Assembly: GCA_019232625.1 (NCBI GenBank) | Contig: JAFANP010000032.1 | Location: forward strand, 58,938-122,937 | Reading direction: 5' to 3' | DNA from: Alphaproteobacteria bacterium | GTDB taxonomy: Bacteria > Pseudomonadota > Alphaproteobacteria > Sphingomonadales > Sphingomonadaceae | Length of the DNA stretch: 64,000 nucleotides | Part shown: positions 8,746 to 16,943 of the stretch, in pieces | Layout of the letters: each line of letters opens with the position of its first letter | Position numbering within the stretch: position 1 is the first letter of the stretch | Notes under the pieces: model-generated | Told to the model about the DNA's origin: nothing | The model's input: the letters and a program-made list of their open reading frames with translations, nothing else | Database searches by the model: none | Position numbers and translations under genes: made by a program

Positions 8746-9894
8746 CTAGCGACTGTCCCCGGCGTGAGGATGGGCTTCGCGCAGCTTCGTCAGCAGGCGA
8801 TAGGCGCCGTGGACGGTGCGGCGCAGGCGCTCGCGATTGGGATAGGCGTCGTAGCGCTTCGCCGGCGCGGCGAGGATCGCCTCGAGCTCGTCCACGCCGA
8901 TCCGCAGCTTCTTGGCGACGTAATGGCACAGGTGCCGCGCCTCCTCGGCTCCGATACAGGGATGCTGGAGCTGTTCGAGGGCGTCGTCGCGGGTCGTGCG
9001 GCCCGAGCAGATCAGGGTCGACAAGGTCGCTCGGCGATAGTCGATGCCGAACTTGCGGGGCAGAAGGACCGCCTGCACGAACTTGGTGTAGGCGTTCTCG
9101 TGATGCTTGCCGCCATAGTCGCGCCAGCCGAGCGCCCGTTCCAGCCTGGAACGCGCCTGCCGGAGGTCGTAGTCCACATAGTTGAGCGGATAGACGGTGC
9201 CGATCCGCCGAACGAGCCGGTAGTCGAGCTCGCGGGCGAGGCTGAAGACGGGGAAGCGCTCCAGCGCGAGCGTGCCGAAGCGTTTCTGGATCGCCAGCAG
9301 GTAGCGCGCGTCGGTCCGGTCGTAATGCCACAGGCGCGGCAATATGCCTTCGCTCGCTTCGTTGCTTGCGCTCGCGATCAGGCTCGCTCCGTGGCGCCGC
9401 GCGGTGGCGAAGAGCGTGGAGGCGATCGCCATGTCCGTCGGAGTCTCCGCCTCGACGACGGAGGCGCGCAGGAACGCCGTCTGGAGGTCCCTGAACTCCT
9501 CCCAGTCGAGCACGGCGCTCTCATAGTCGAATCGCGTCGCGGCGGCCACGGCGCGCACGTTGCGGAGCGCCTCGGGCGTGTCCCAGCCATTGTCCATATG
9601 GACGAGCAAGGTCCGCACCTCCCACTGCCGCAGCAGGAGGGCGAGATAGGAGCTGTCGGCGCCCCCGCTGATCCCGAGCACCACGTCGTAGGCGCGGCCG
9701 CGGCCCGCCTCCCTGATCCGCCCGAGAAGCGCGTCGAGATGCTCCGGGCCGAGGCGCCCCGCCGCAGCGAGGCGCGCGACCTTGGCGTCGTAGCTTCGGC
9801 AATGGTTGCAGACGCCCTGCGCGTCGAACCGGATCTCCGGGTCGGAGCGGTCCATGACGCAGCGGGCGCAAAGGGACGGCGCCGTGCCGCTCAC
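8746..9894 (-). CDS. wbpG: N-acetyl sugar amidotransferase (WbpG/PseA-like)
   Basis: A 382-residue PP-loop ATPase that uses ammonia to convert an N-acetyl group on a nucleotide sugar to an acetamidino group. The sequence shows a zinc-ribbon-like N-terminus (C9, C12, C29, C32), the PP-loop SGGADSS at residues 76-82, and the family segments HMDNGWD, ESAVLDWEEF and GGKHHENAYTKF. The start is a GTG at 9894 whose GTGA overlaps the hisF2 stop, implying translational coupling. HisH2 would generate ammonia from glutamine, HisF2 would channel it and WbpG would use it. The stop codon lies within a relic of the GACTGTCCC repeat. Confidence 0.88.
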   Translation of the reverse strand: MSGTAPSLCARCVMDRSDPEIRFDAQGVCNHCRSYDAKVARLAAAGRLGPEHLDALLGRIREAGRGRAYDVVLGISGGADSSYLALLLRQWEVRTLLVHMDNGWDTPEALRNVRAVAAATRFDYESAVLDWEEFRDLQTAFLRASVVEAETPTDMAIASTLFATARRHGASLIASASNEASEGILPRLWHYDRTDARYLLAIQKRFGTLALERFPVFSLARELDYRLVRRIGTVYPLNYVDYDLRQARSRLERALGWRDYGGKHHENAYTKFVQAVLLPRKFGIDYRRATLSTLICSGRTTRDDALEQLQHPCIGAEEARHLCHYVAKKLRIGVDELEAILAAPAKRYDAYPNRERLRRTVHGAYRLLTKLREAHPHAGDSR

Positions 9895-10637
9895 AGGCCG
9901 CGCTCCGCGCGCGAGGGGTAGCTCAGCAGCACCGCCCCCCGCCGCCGGTGGAAGACGAACAGGCTGCCGGCCGCCGCCGCGCTCGCGGCGCCTTGTTCGA
10001 CCGCCGCCGCGCAGTCCGAGGCGCATCCCGCGCCTCCCAAAGCCACCACCGGGACGGACACCGCCGCGCCGACCTCCCGGATCAGCGCCAAGTCGTATCC
10101 CGCCATGGTGCCGTCGCGCTCGATCGACTGGACGACGAGCTCGCCCGCGCCCAGCCCCTCCATGCGCCTTGCAAACTCGGCCGGACGCGCGGCGGTGGAG
10201 CCGGAAAGGCCGCGGACGGCGTAATCTCCTTGCCCCGCATGGCCGACGTCCATGCACACGCTGATCGTCGACGAGCCATATTCGCGCGCCGCTTCGGCGA
10301 CGAACGAAGGCGCTTCCGCGGCGCGCCTGCCGATGACGACCTTCTCCGCGCCTGCCGCGACTATCCTTGCGATGTCGCCGAGCTGCCTTATGCCGCCGCC
10401 GATGCTGAGCGGGACGGTCGCCTCGCTCGCCACCTCCTCAACCAGCCGGAAATCGATCGGCCGTCCCGCGAGGCCGGCATTGATGTCGAGAAGCATGATC
10501 TCGTCGGCCCCGAACCGGCTGAACACGCGGACCGCGTTGACGGGATCGCCGACGTAGAGGGGGTCGGCGAAGCCCGCCGTCTTGACGAGGCCCCGGTCGC
10601 CGACGAGCAGCGCGACGATCAGCCGAGGCCGAGTCAC
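9891..10637 (-). CDS. hisF2: HisF-like ammonia-channelling synthase subunit
   Basis: A 248-residue TIM-barrel protein homologous to imidazole-glycerol-phosphate synthase subunit HisF but of the surface-polysaccharide branch. Visible are DRGLVKT near the N-terminus, DPVNAVRVFSRFGADEIMLLDI, the phosphate loop PLSIGGGIR, a second phosphate loop VVALGGAG, and SIERDGTM. It lies between hisH2 (6 nt upstream) and wbpG (4-nt overlap), and no other his genes are near, so sugar amidation is more likely than histidine synthesis. The start codon is GTG. The C-terminus is slightly unusual (SLFVFHRRRGAVLLSYPS), matching the HisF2 pattern. Confidence 0.88.
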   Translation of the reverse strand: MTRPRLIVALLVGDRGLVKTAGFADPLYVGDPVNAVRVFSRFGADEIMLLDINAGLAGRPIDFRLVEEVASEATVPLSIGGGIRQLGDIARIVAAGAEKVVIGRRAAEAPSFVAEAAREYGSSTISVCMDVGHAGQGDYAVRGLSGSTAARPAEFARRMEGLGAGELVVQSIERDGTMAGYDLALIREVGAAVSVPVVALGGAGCASDCAAAVEQGAASAAAAGSLFVFHRRRGAVLLSYPSRAERGL

Positions 10638-10643
10638 CGCCCG

Positions 10644-11261
10644 CTAAGCCGCAAGGAAGTTGCGAAGCACCACGAGGCCGGTTTCGCCGCTCTTCTCGGG
10701 ATGGAATTGCGTGCCGTAGACGTTCCCCCGCTCGACCGCCGACGGGAAGCTGTAGCCGTGGTGCGTGGTGGCGAGGATCGTCGCGCCGGTCACGGCCTCC
10801 AGATGATAAGCGTGCGCGAAATACCCCTCGCTTCCGGTCGGCGTGCCGCGGAGCAGCCTCCCGTGCTGCGCCACCTCCAGCCGGTTCCAGGCGATGTGAG
10901 GGACCCTCACCTGGTCCTTGCCGGCCCGGAGCCTCACGACACGCGCGTCGAACCAGCCGAACCCCGCCTCGTTGCCCTCTTCGCTGCCCGCGCACATCAG
11001 GTGCAGTCCGAGGCAGATGCCGAGGATCGGCACAGCGCGCCGTCGGACCGCTTCGTCGAGCGCTCCGTAAAGGCCGGAGGCGCGGAGGCGATGCTTGGCC
11101 GTGCCGAACTGACCCACGCCCGGCAGTATCAGCTTTCGCGCCCGCGCCACCTCCTCGGCCGTGGTCGCACGGTCGGCCTCCAGCCCCAGCCTCGCCACGG
11201 CGCTGCGGATGCTCGTGATGTTGCCCAACCCAACATCGACGATGCTAACGGAAGCAAGCAA
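10644..11261 (-). CDS. hisH2: HisH-like glutamine amidotransferase subunit
   Basis: A 205-residue class I glutamine amidotransferase that releases ammonia from glutamine. The triad is visible: nucleophile C83 in GICLGLHLM, and H187 and E189 in YGTQFHPEKSG. The PGVGQFG segment near residue 50 is also typical of HisH. The only in-frame start near the N-terminus is a TTG at 11261 (a GTT/GTG alternative is absent), and the residues following it (SIVDVGLGN) match the family. It leads the hisH2-hisF2-wbpG trio. The 70 nt upstream are AT-rich compared with the rest of the window, consistent with a promoter or the edge of transferred DNA. Confidence 0.88.
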   Translation of the reverse strand: MLASVSIVDVGLGNITSIRSAVARLGLEADRATTAEEVARARKLILPGVGQFGTAKHRLRASGLYGALDEAVRRRAVPILGICLGLHLMCAGSEEGNEAGFGWFDARVVRLRAGKDQVRVPHIAWNRLEVAQHGRLLRGTPTGSEGYFAHAYHLEAVTGATILATTHHGYSFPSAVERGNVYGTQFHPEKSGETGLVVLRNFLAA

Positions 11262-11511
11262 ACGAGCTAACTTTGTGTAGCATCAATCAAACTTTCGATG
11301 TAAATTCTGAGTCTTAGATCATTGTTATATGGAAATGAGGGCGCTTCTGGAAGAGAATTGCGCGGCGCCCGTTGTCACGTTTTGCGGCAGGGATATTGGC
11401 CCCGCCGGCCTGGACGGCGGGCGGAGAGCCGTTTTCTCTGCGGGAACATTGCGGGCGGGGCGATCCTTCGGCTCCCGCTCCGGGCGCAGACAGGAGCAGG
11501 GGGGGGGGCGG
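11262..11511. other. Intergenic spacer with AT-rich patch and poly-G tract
   Basis: This spacer separates hisH2 from the RTX gene. Positions about 11262-11340 are markedly AT-rich (TTTGTGTAGCATCAATCAAA and onward) and probably hold the hisH2 promoter. A run of ten G lies at 11499-11508, directly after the RTX stop codon. I see no convincing gene here. Confidence 0.5.
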
Positions 11512-14500
11512 CTAGAGGAAGAAGTCGCCGGCCTGGAGGGCGTGGCCGTCGCCGATCGTCACCGCGATGACGAGGTCGGCCCGGCCGTCGCCGTCGATGT
11601 CCGCCTCTACCGTCCAGTGGCCCGGCGCACCGGCATCCTCCTCGGCGCGGAGCTGGCCGGCGGCGCCGGTGAAGGCGGCAGAGCCGAGGAAGGCGAAGGC
11701 CTGGTCGCCATTGCCCGCCTGGCCGTCGGCGTCGATCAGGACCAGGCTGATTCGGTCCCCCGCCTCGAAGTCGAGGATCGTGTCGGTCGCCGACGCCGTC
11801 GAGTCGGCGGCGGAATAATATTCGAAATAGTCGATGCCGCCGCCGCCCTTCAGAGCGTCCGCGCCGAGGCCGCCGTAGAGCTGGTCGCTGTTGGCGCCGC
11901 CGGTCAGCGCGTCGCTGTCCCGGCCGCCGCGCAGGTTGAAGCTGCCGTCCGTCTCGGCCGCGCCGTCGAAGACGAGATGCTCGCCCGCCTGCAGCGAAAG
12001 GCCGATGACCATCAGCCTGGCGCCGGCGGCGACGTTGGCGTCGATGGTGGTGAAGGCGTAGGCGTTGGGATGCGCGGCGTCGCCCGAGCTGTAGCCGGCG
12101 AGCTTCTCGATGCCGACGAGGTCGTCCGGATCGAAGGTGACGCTGTAGGTGCCGAGCAGGCCCAGGGTGTCGAACCCGGAGCCCCCGTCCACCTTGTCGC
12201 CGTTGGTGAAGCTGCCGCCGAAGAAGAGGAAGTCGTTGCCGTCGCCGCCGCTCACCGTGTCGTCGCCGGCGGGGGCGTAGAAATCGGCCGAGTCGGCGGT
12301 GACGACGAGGTCGCCGCCGCTCCCCATGGCGATGACGTTGTCGAGGCCGTTGGCCCACACGCCCTGGCCGGCGGTCCCCGTCCCCACGAGGCTCTCGACA
12401 TGATCGGGGAGGTGGAAGAGCTGGGCGAAGTCGCTGCGGCTGCCGAGGATCGTCTGGACCGTGTCGAAGCCCTCGTCGGCCTGCTCCGTCGCGCTGTCGC
12501 CCGCATCGTCGAGGACGTAGATGTCGTCGCCCGGGCCCCCGGCCATGGCGTCGGCGCCCGAGCGGCCGTCGAGCAGGTCGTCGCCGGCGCCGCCGTCGAG
12601 GGAGTCCGAGCCGGCGCTTCCGGTCAGGACGTCGTCGCCGCCGCGGCCGTCGAAGGCGACGCCCGCCGCGCCGTCGTCGCCGAACGGCTGGACGCTGAAC
12701 ATATTGTCCGCCTCGTCGCCGTCGACGGTGGAGGCGTAGCCGTGGGTCGTCGCGACGACGTTCTGGATGTTGGCGATGGCGTAGCTCGCCTGGCCCGAGA
12801 CGGCGGTGCCGGCGGCGAGGTCGACGGCGAAGGCGATGTTGGTCCTGAGCGTATTGGTTCCGGCGCCGCCGTCGATCAGCCCGCTCGTCGACGATTCCCC
12901 GAACCGGCCCGAGACGAAGAAGCTGTCGTCGCCCTCCTCCCCGTAGAGGGCGTAATCGCCCGTCCCGAAGAAGTCGTCCGCGCCGCCTCCGCCCCTGACC
13001 TCGATCGTCGGGCCGGAATGGGTCGGCAGGCCGACGAAATCGGCCGCCGCCCCCAGCAGGATCTTCTCGATCCCGGAGATGGCGAAGCGCTGCGAGCCGA
13101 CATAGACGCCGAGCGCGTAGACGCCGGGGCTCGCCTCGATCGTGCCGACCGTCACCGGCGCAACGCCGGAGAGATCGAGCACGTCGTAGCCGGCCCCGCC
13201 GTCGAGGGTGCCGATCGCCGCCGCGATCCCGCCGCCGACCTGCACGGCGGAGAAGACGAGCCGGTCGTCGCCGTCGCCGCCCTCCAGCGTGTCGGCGCCG
13301 AGGCCGCCGTTGAGAAGGTCATCGCCCGCGCCGCCGTGCAGCGTATCGGCGAGCGGGGTGCCGGTGAGCACATCGTCGCCGCCGGTGCCCTCGATCACGT
13401 GCGGCGCCGACCAGAGGCCGGCGACGGTCACGGTGACCGTCGCGGTGCCGCCGCCGCCGGCGAGGGTGTAGGTGAAGCTGTCCTTCGCGGTCGTGTTCGA
13501 GCCGCCGGTGCCGGTCGCCGCAAGCGCGTCGAACGCGCCGCTGGGATCGTAGAGATAGGTGCCGTCGGCGTTGAGGGTGAGGCGCGCGCCCGAGGCGAGG
13601 AGGATCTGGTGGCCGACCGAAGCGGCGGAGCCGTTCACCGCCACGATCCACGGGCTGCCCGCCGCTGGGGCGAGGTCGCCGCCCGAGCCGTTGTCGGCGA
13701 AGACGCTGCCCTGCCGAACGCTCGCCTCGTCGGTGGAAAGCGCATCGTCCTTCGCGGCGAAGCCGGCGGGGGCGAAGAGGCGCGCCGCGAGGGTCGATGA
13801 ATTGCCGGGCGTGTCGCCGCCATAATCGCCCCAGGCGACGACGAAGCCGCCCCACGGCAGAACCGCGGCGGCGGGGTCGCGCTGGTCCTCGGAGGTCGGG
13901 GTGTCGACGACGAAGGGCAGGCCCGCGGCCTCGCCGGCCGCATCGTAGAAGCGGCCGAGGATGGCCGAGCCGCTGCCGTCGCCGATCGCGTCCTGCCAGG
14001 TGACGACGAAGCCGCCGTCCGCGAGCGCGACGGCGGAGGGGCCGTGACGGTCGCCCTGGGTGTCGACGCTGACCTCGAAGACGTCGCCGACCGCGGCGCC
14101 GTTCCGGTCGAGCAGTTGGCCCTGGATGGAGCTCGTCCGCCGCTCGTCGTTATAGCCGTTGGTCTCCACCCAGGTGAGGACGAAGCCGCCGTCCCGCAGC
14201 GCTATGATCTCCGGACTGAAGGCGTAGGCGTTGCTGCTCCAGCTATGCAGGTTGACGGTGGCGCCGAGCCGCGCGCCCGCCGTGTCGAAGAACTGGCCGC
14301 GGAAGGCGCTCACGCCCGGGCTGGTGTAATCCTCCTGCCAGACGGCGAGGAAGCCGCGCCCCGGCAACGCGACGACGTCCGGGTCCGTTTGGGTGAGCAC
14401 AGGCTTCGGCGGCACCAGGAACTCGCCGCCCAGCTTGGCCCCTTCCGGGCTGAAGATCTGGGCCTTGACCCCGCCGGTCTGCGCCGGCCAGTTGCCGTAT

Positions 14501-15000
14501 TGATCGTGCCAGACGACGACGAACCGGTCGTCGTCGAGGACCGCGATTTCGGGCAGATACTGGTTGCCCGGCGTCGACGTGTTGACCATCGCCTTCGCGC
14601 TGGTGGCGGCGCCCGCGGCGTCGAACATCTGCACGAACAGATCCTCGCCGGGTTCCTGGCCCGGCCGGACGACGAGCTCGGACTGGACGATCACGAAGCC
14701 GCCGCCGTGCAGGCCGGCGACGGAGAAATTGTGGAGATTGTTGTCCTTGGGCGAGGCGATCTGGACTGGGGCGCCGAGCGGCTGGCCGGCGTCGTTGTAG
14801 AGCTGCGCCCGCAACGGGAAGCCCGCGGCCGAAGGACTGGAGGAGTCGCTGTACCAGGAGAGGATTACGAAGCCGCCGGAGGCCAGCGCCGCCACCTTCG
14901 GCCAGCCCGCGAGCGTCGTGCCGCTGCCGAAGCCGGACCCGCCGCTCCAGCCGCCCGGCATCCCGCCTTGCGCATTCGCTTCGAGCGCCGTGAACGTCAT
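11512..15000 (-). CDS. RTX-type calcium-binding secreted protein
   Basis: A 1162-residue protein without a classical signal peptide. Residues about 30-420 contain roughly seven repeats built on GGFVV(T/V)W followed by acidic loops, suggesting a beta-propeller. Residues about 420-530 form a VCBS/cadherin-like domain (DDALSTDEAS, then LTLNADGTYLYDPSGAFDAL). Three groups of GGxGxDxLxGG calcium-binding nonapeptides follow, near 537-580, 783-830 and 1023-1070, then a DTILDFEAGDRI segment and an LQAGDFFL end. This is the layout of type I secretion substrates, so export by an HlyB/HlyD/TolC system and calcium-driven folding outside the cell are expected. No secretion genes are in the window. Its activity is unknown; adhesion or surface-layer roles are possible. 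Confidence 0.88.
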   Translation of the reverse strand: MTFTALEANAQGGMPGGWSGGSGFGSGTTLAGWPKVAALASGGFVILSWYSDSSSPSAAGFPLRAQLYNDAGQPLGAPVQIASPKDNNLHNFSVAGLHGGGFVIVQSELVVRPGQEPGEDLFVQMFDAAGAATSAKAMVNTSTPGNQYLPEIAVLDDDRFVVVWHDQYGNWPAQTGGVKAQIFSPEGAKLGGEFLVPPKPVLTQTDPDVVALPGRGFLAVWQEDYTSPGVSAFRGQFFDTAGARLGATVNLHSWSSNAYAFSPEIIALRDGGFVLTWVETNGYNDERRTSSIQGQLLDRNGAAVGDVFEVSVDTQGDRHGPSAVALADGGFVVTWQDAIGDGSGSAILGRFYDAAGEAAGLPFVVDTPTSEDQRDPAAAVLPWGGFVVAWGDYGGDTPGNSSTLAARLFAPAGFAAKDDALSTDEASVRQGSVFADNGSGGDLAPAAGSPWIVAVNGSAASVGHQILLASGARLTLNADGTYLYDPSGAFDALAATGTGGSNTTAKDSFTYTLAGGGGTATVTVTVAGLWSAPHVIEGTGGDDVLTGTPLADTLHGGAGDDLLNGGLGADTLEGGDGDDRLVFSAVQVGGGIAAAIGTLDGGAGYDVLDLSGVAPVTVGTIEASPGVYALGVYVGSQRFAISGIEKILLGAAADFVGLPTHSGPTIEVRGGGGADDFFGTGDYALYGEEGDDSFFVSGRFGESSTSGLIDGGAGTNTLRTNIAFAVDLAAGTAVSGQASYAIANIQNVVATTHGYASTVDGDEADNMFSVQPFGDDGAAGVAFDGRGGDDVLTGSAGSDSLDGGAGDDLLDGRSGADAMAGGPGDDIYVLDDAGDSATEQADEGFDTVQTILGSRSDFAQLFHLPDHVESLVGTGTAGQGVWANGLDNVIAMGSGGDLVVTADSADFYAPAGDDTVSGGDGNDFLFFGGSFTNGDKVDGGSGFDTLGLLGTYSVTFDPDDLVGIEKLAGYSSGDAAHPNAYAFTTIDANVAAGARLMVIGLSLQAGEHLVFDGAAETDGSFNLRGGRDSDALTGGANSDQLYGGLGADALKGGGGIDYFEYYSAADSTASATDTILDFEAGDRISLVLIDADGQAGNGDQAFAFLGSAAFTGAAGQLRAEEDAGAPGHWTVEADIDGDGRADLVIAVTIGDGHALQAGDFFL

Positions 15001-15172
15001 GATCGGGCCGACCTCCCCCCGGGGTTCGGACGGAAAAGCCCGATGCGGGGCCAGCCTAGCGACGTTTTCCCGCCTTTTCCAGAGGGATAGCGGCCGGTCG
15101 TGTCCCGCTTTCCAATCGGCGCCGATCCTTGTCGGTCTCGGCGGAGGCGGTGTCGACCTTCAGCCCAGAGCT

Positions 15173-15199
15173 CCCTCTCCCCCTGGAGGAGAGGGTTTT
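15173..15199 (+). repeat. GC-rich hairpin followed by TTTT
   Basis: CCCTCTCC (15173-15180) and GGAGAGGG (15188-15195) form an 8-bp stem with a 7-nt loop, followed by TTTT on the plus strand. It looks like a rho-independent terminator for plus-strand transcripts, but both flanking genes run on the minus strand. It also matches the common dispersed CCCTCTCC/GGAGAGGG type of intergenic palindrome, so repeat is the safer label. Confidence 0.5.
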
Positions 15200-15234
15200 C
15201 GCGGCGTGGGCGATGCCGGCCTAGCGGCCCGGCG

Positions 15235-16518
15235 TCATCCTGCGGCGGTGCGGAGCGCGGGCGGCCGGCGGCGCGGCGCCGGGTCGGCGGCGGCGTCCGC
15301 GCCCAGCATGCGCTGCTGGGCGGAGACGACCGGCATCGCCCGGCTGAACAGCCAGCCCTGCCCGTAGCGGACTCCCAGCCCGGCGAGGACCTTGCGCTCC
15401 TCCTCCCGCTCGATCCCCTCGGCGACGATGGTGCTTCCGATCTGATCGGCGAAGCTGACGAGAGCGAGTGCGAGCGCACGCTTGGCGGGGTCGCGATGGA
15501 GGGAGCGGGTGAGGCCGATATCCAGCTTGAGGATATCGGGCGCGAGGCGGATGATGTGCTGCAAGCTGGCATAGCCGGCGCCGACGTCGTCGACCGCGAT
15601 CCGCGCATGCTTGCGCAGCGGCGCGAGCTTGCGCCGGAGCTCGGCATAGTCGGCGATGCGCGAATGCTCGGTGATCTCGAGAACCAGCGCACCCCCGGCG
15701 ACGGCGGAGACGATCGGATGAAGCGCGCCGCACAGGATGGTGGCGGGCGAGACGTTGACGGAAAGATACTGGCCGGCCGGAACGTAGGGCAGGGCCGCGA
15801 CCGCCTGGCGCACCGCCGCCAGGTCGAGATCGACGCCGAGGCCGACCTCGTCCGCTTCCGCGAACCAGCAGGAGGGAGGCCGTTCGCGGGCATCTTCGAA
15901 CCGCGCCAGAGCCTCCGCGCCGACGGTCCGCGCGGTGGCGAGGCAATGAATGGGCTGGAGATGGATCGCCGGCTGCCCGCCGTCGATCGCCCGCCGGATG
16001 CGGGCCGTCAGATCGGCGCGAACAGATCCCTCCTTCTCCTCGCGCTCGATCTGCGCGCTCGCCAGGTCCGCAAAGGCGCGGACGATGGCGAGATCGCGCC
16101 CCGTCAGCGAATAATCGGCGCTGCGGCTGAGGCAGCAGAAGCTTCCGTAGACCCGCCCGTCCTTCAGGCGCAGCGGGACGCTGATATGGGCGCCGACCGG
16201 CAAGGCATGGGTGATGGGCAGCGTGCCGGCGAAAGGCAGGTCGGCCGCGTTGGCGATCAGCTGCGGAAGCCGGTCGTGGAGGATGTGCCAGCAATAGGCC
16301 CCCTCGACCGGCTCGCGGTCTCCCGGCGCCGCCGGGACCGCGATGTCGGCGCTGATATGGGTGAACTCGCGTTCCTCGCCGACGTAACGGGACGTGAAGG
16401 CGATCTCCATTCCGAGATGTTCCCGGACGGCTCCCAGGATCGCATCGATCTGGTCATGCGTCTCCTTCCGCTCCTCGACGGCCTCGTTGAGCGCGCTCGT
16501 CAGTGGATCGTCGGCCAT
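15235..16518 (-). CDS. Cyclic-di-GMP phosphodiesterase, GAF-EAL
   Basis: A 427-residue cytoplasmic protein that should hydrolyse cyclic-di-GMP. Residues about 20-170 form a GAF sensor domain (HISADIAVPA, LPITHALPVGAHISVPL, GSFCCLSR). From about 180 it has an EAL domain with EALARF, SVNVSP, LEITEHS, DDVGAGYASL, LKLDIGL and AEGIE. All the metal- and substrate-binding signatures look intact, so activity is likely. There is no GGDEF domain and no membrane segment. It is upstream of the RTX gene in the same direction with a 230-nt gap. Targets could include biofilm or motility; nothing in the sequence decides this. Confidence 0.92.
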   Translation of the reverse strand: MADDPLTSALNEAVEERKETHDQIDAILGAVREHLGMEIAFTSRYVGEEREFTHISADIAVPAAPGDREPVEGAYCWHILHDRLPQLIANAADLPFAGTLPITHALPVGAHISVPLRLKDGRVYGSFCCLSRSADYSLTGRDLAIVRAFADLASAQIEREEKEGSVRADLTARIRRAIDGGQPAIHLQPIHCLATARTVGAEALARFEDARERPPSCWFAEADEVGLGVDLDLAAVRQAVAALPYVPAGQYLSVNVSPATILCGALHPIVSAVAGGALVLEITEHSRIADYAELRRKLAPLRKHARIAVDDVGAGYASLQHIIRLAPDILKLDIGLTRSLHRDPAKRALALALVSFADQIGSTIVAEGIEREEERKVLAGLGVRYGQGWLFSRAMPVVSAQQRMLGADAAADPAPRRRPPALRTAAG

Positions 16519-16943
16519 GCTTGCTCCCTCTTCGCCCCCGCCTTAGCCGCGCCGCGGTAAGGATTAGGTGAAGAGGAGGTGGCGGTCGGCGCGGCGCGGC
16601 GATCGGTGCCGGCGCGCCGATCGCCGGCGGGCGCCCGGCCCGCGGATGCACTAACTTACTCAACTAAAACGTAAAACCAAAGCATCGTTCATCGACCGCA
16701 GTGCAAGGCGCAAGCTAGTTTTCAGAAAGCCGGGGCCCTGCCAAAGGCTTGAGCTCCACCTTTTGAAGAGGCGAACGCCGGCGCGGGCAAGCAATCGCTC
16801 GGAGGTGATTGCAACTATTGCATCCGGCGCCTGAGCGTGACTCATCTTCTTCTTTACGCGCCGCGCGATTCGCGTCTAAGTTTCGAGTTTCGGGACTCGA
16901 AGATCACCGCCTCATGGGTTGGAGGCGATGTGGGAAGGGGCTT
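16519..16943. other. Intergenic region between EAL gene and sigma-54 activator
   Basis: 425 nt between divergent genes. The middle (about 16650-16860) is AT-richer than the surroundings and should hold promoters for both genes. A 61-codon frame on the minus strand (16660-16845) has no recognizable domain and is not called. I find no -24/-12 sigma-54 site here, so the activator gene itself is probably transcribed by another sigma factor. Confidence 0.5.

Noticed and set aside
11499..11508. Run of ten G as a possible phase-variation tract
   Set aside because: It lies just after the RTX stop codon, so slippage would not change the protein; no promoter spacing that it could alter is evident.
11329..13800. 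Long plus-strand open frame opposite the RTX gene
   Set aside because: Shadow of the GC-rich minus-strand gene; the minus product has clear RTX repeats while the plus frame has low-complexity Arg/Ala/Gly composition.
15173..15199. Rho-independent terminator for the EAL gene
   Set aside because: The T-run is on the plus strand, but the EAL and RTX genes are transcribed from the minus strand; labelled as a repeat instead.
16660..16845. 61-codon minus-strand frame in the spacer before the activator gene
   Set aside because: No motif and no clear ribosome-binding site; the region is better explained as promoter DNA.
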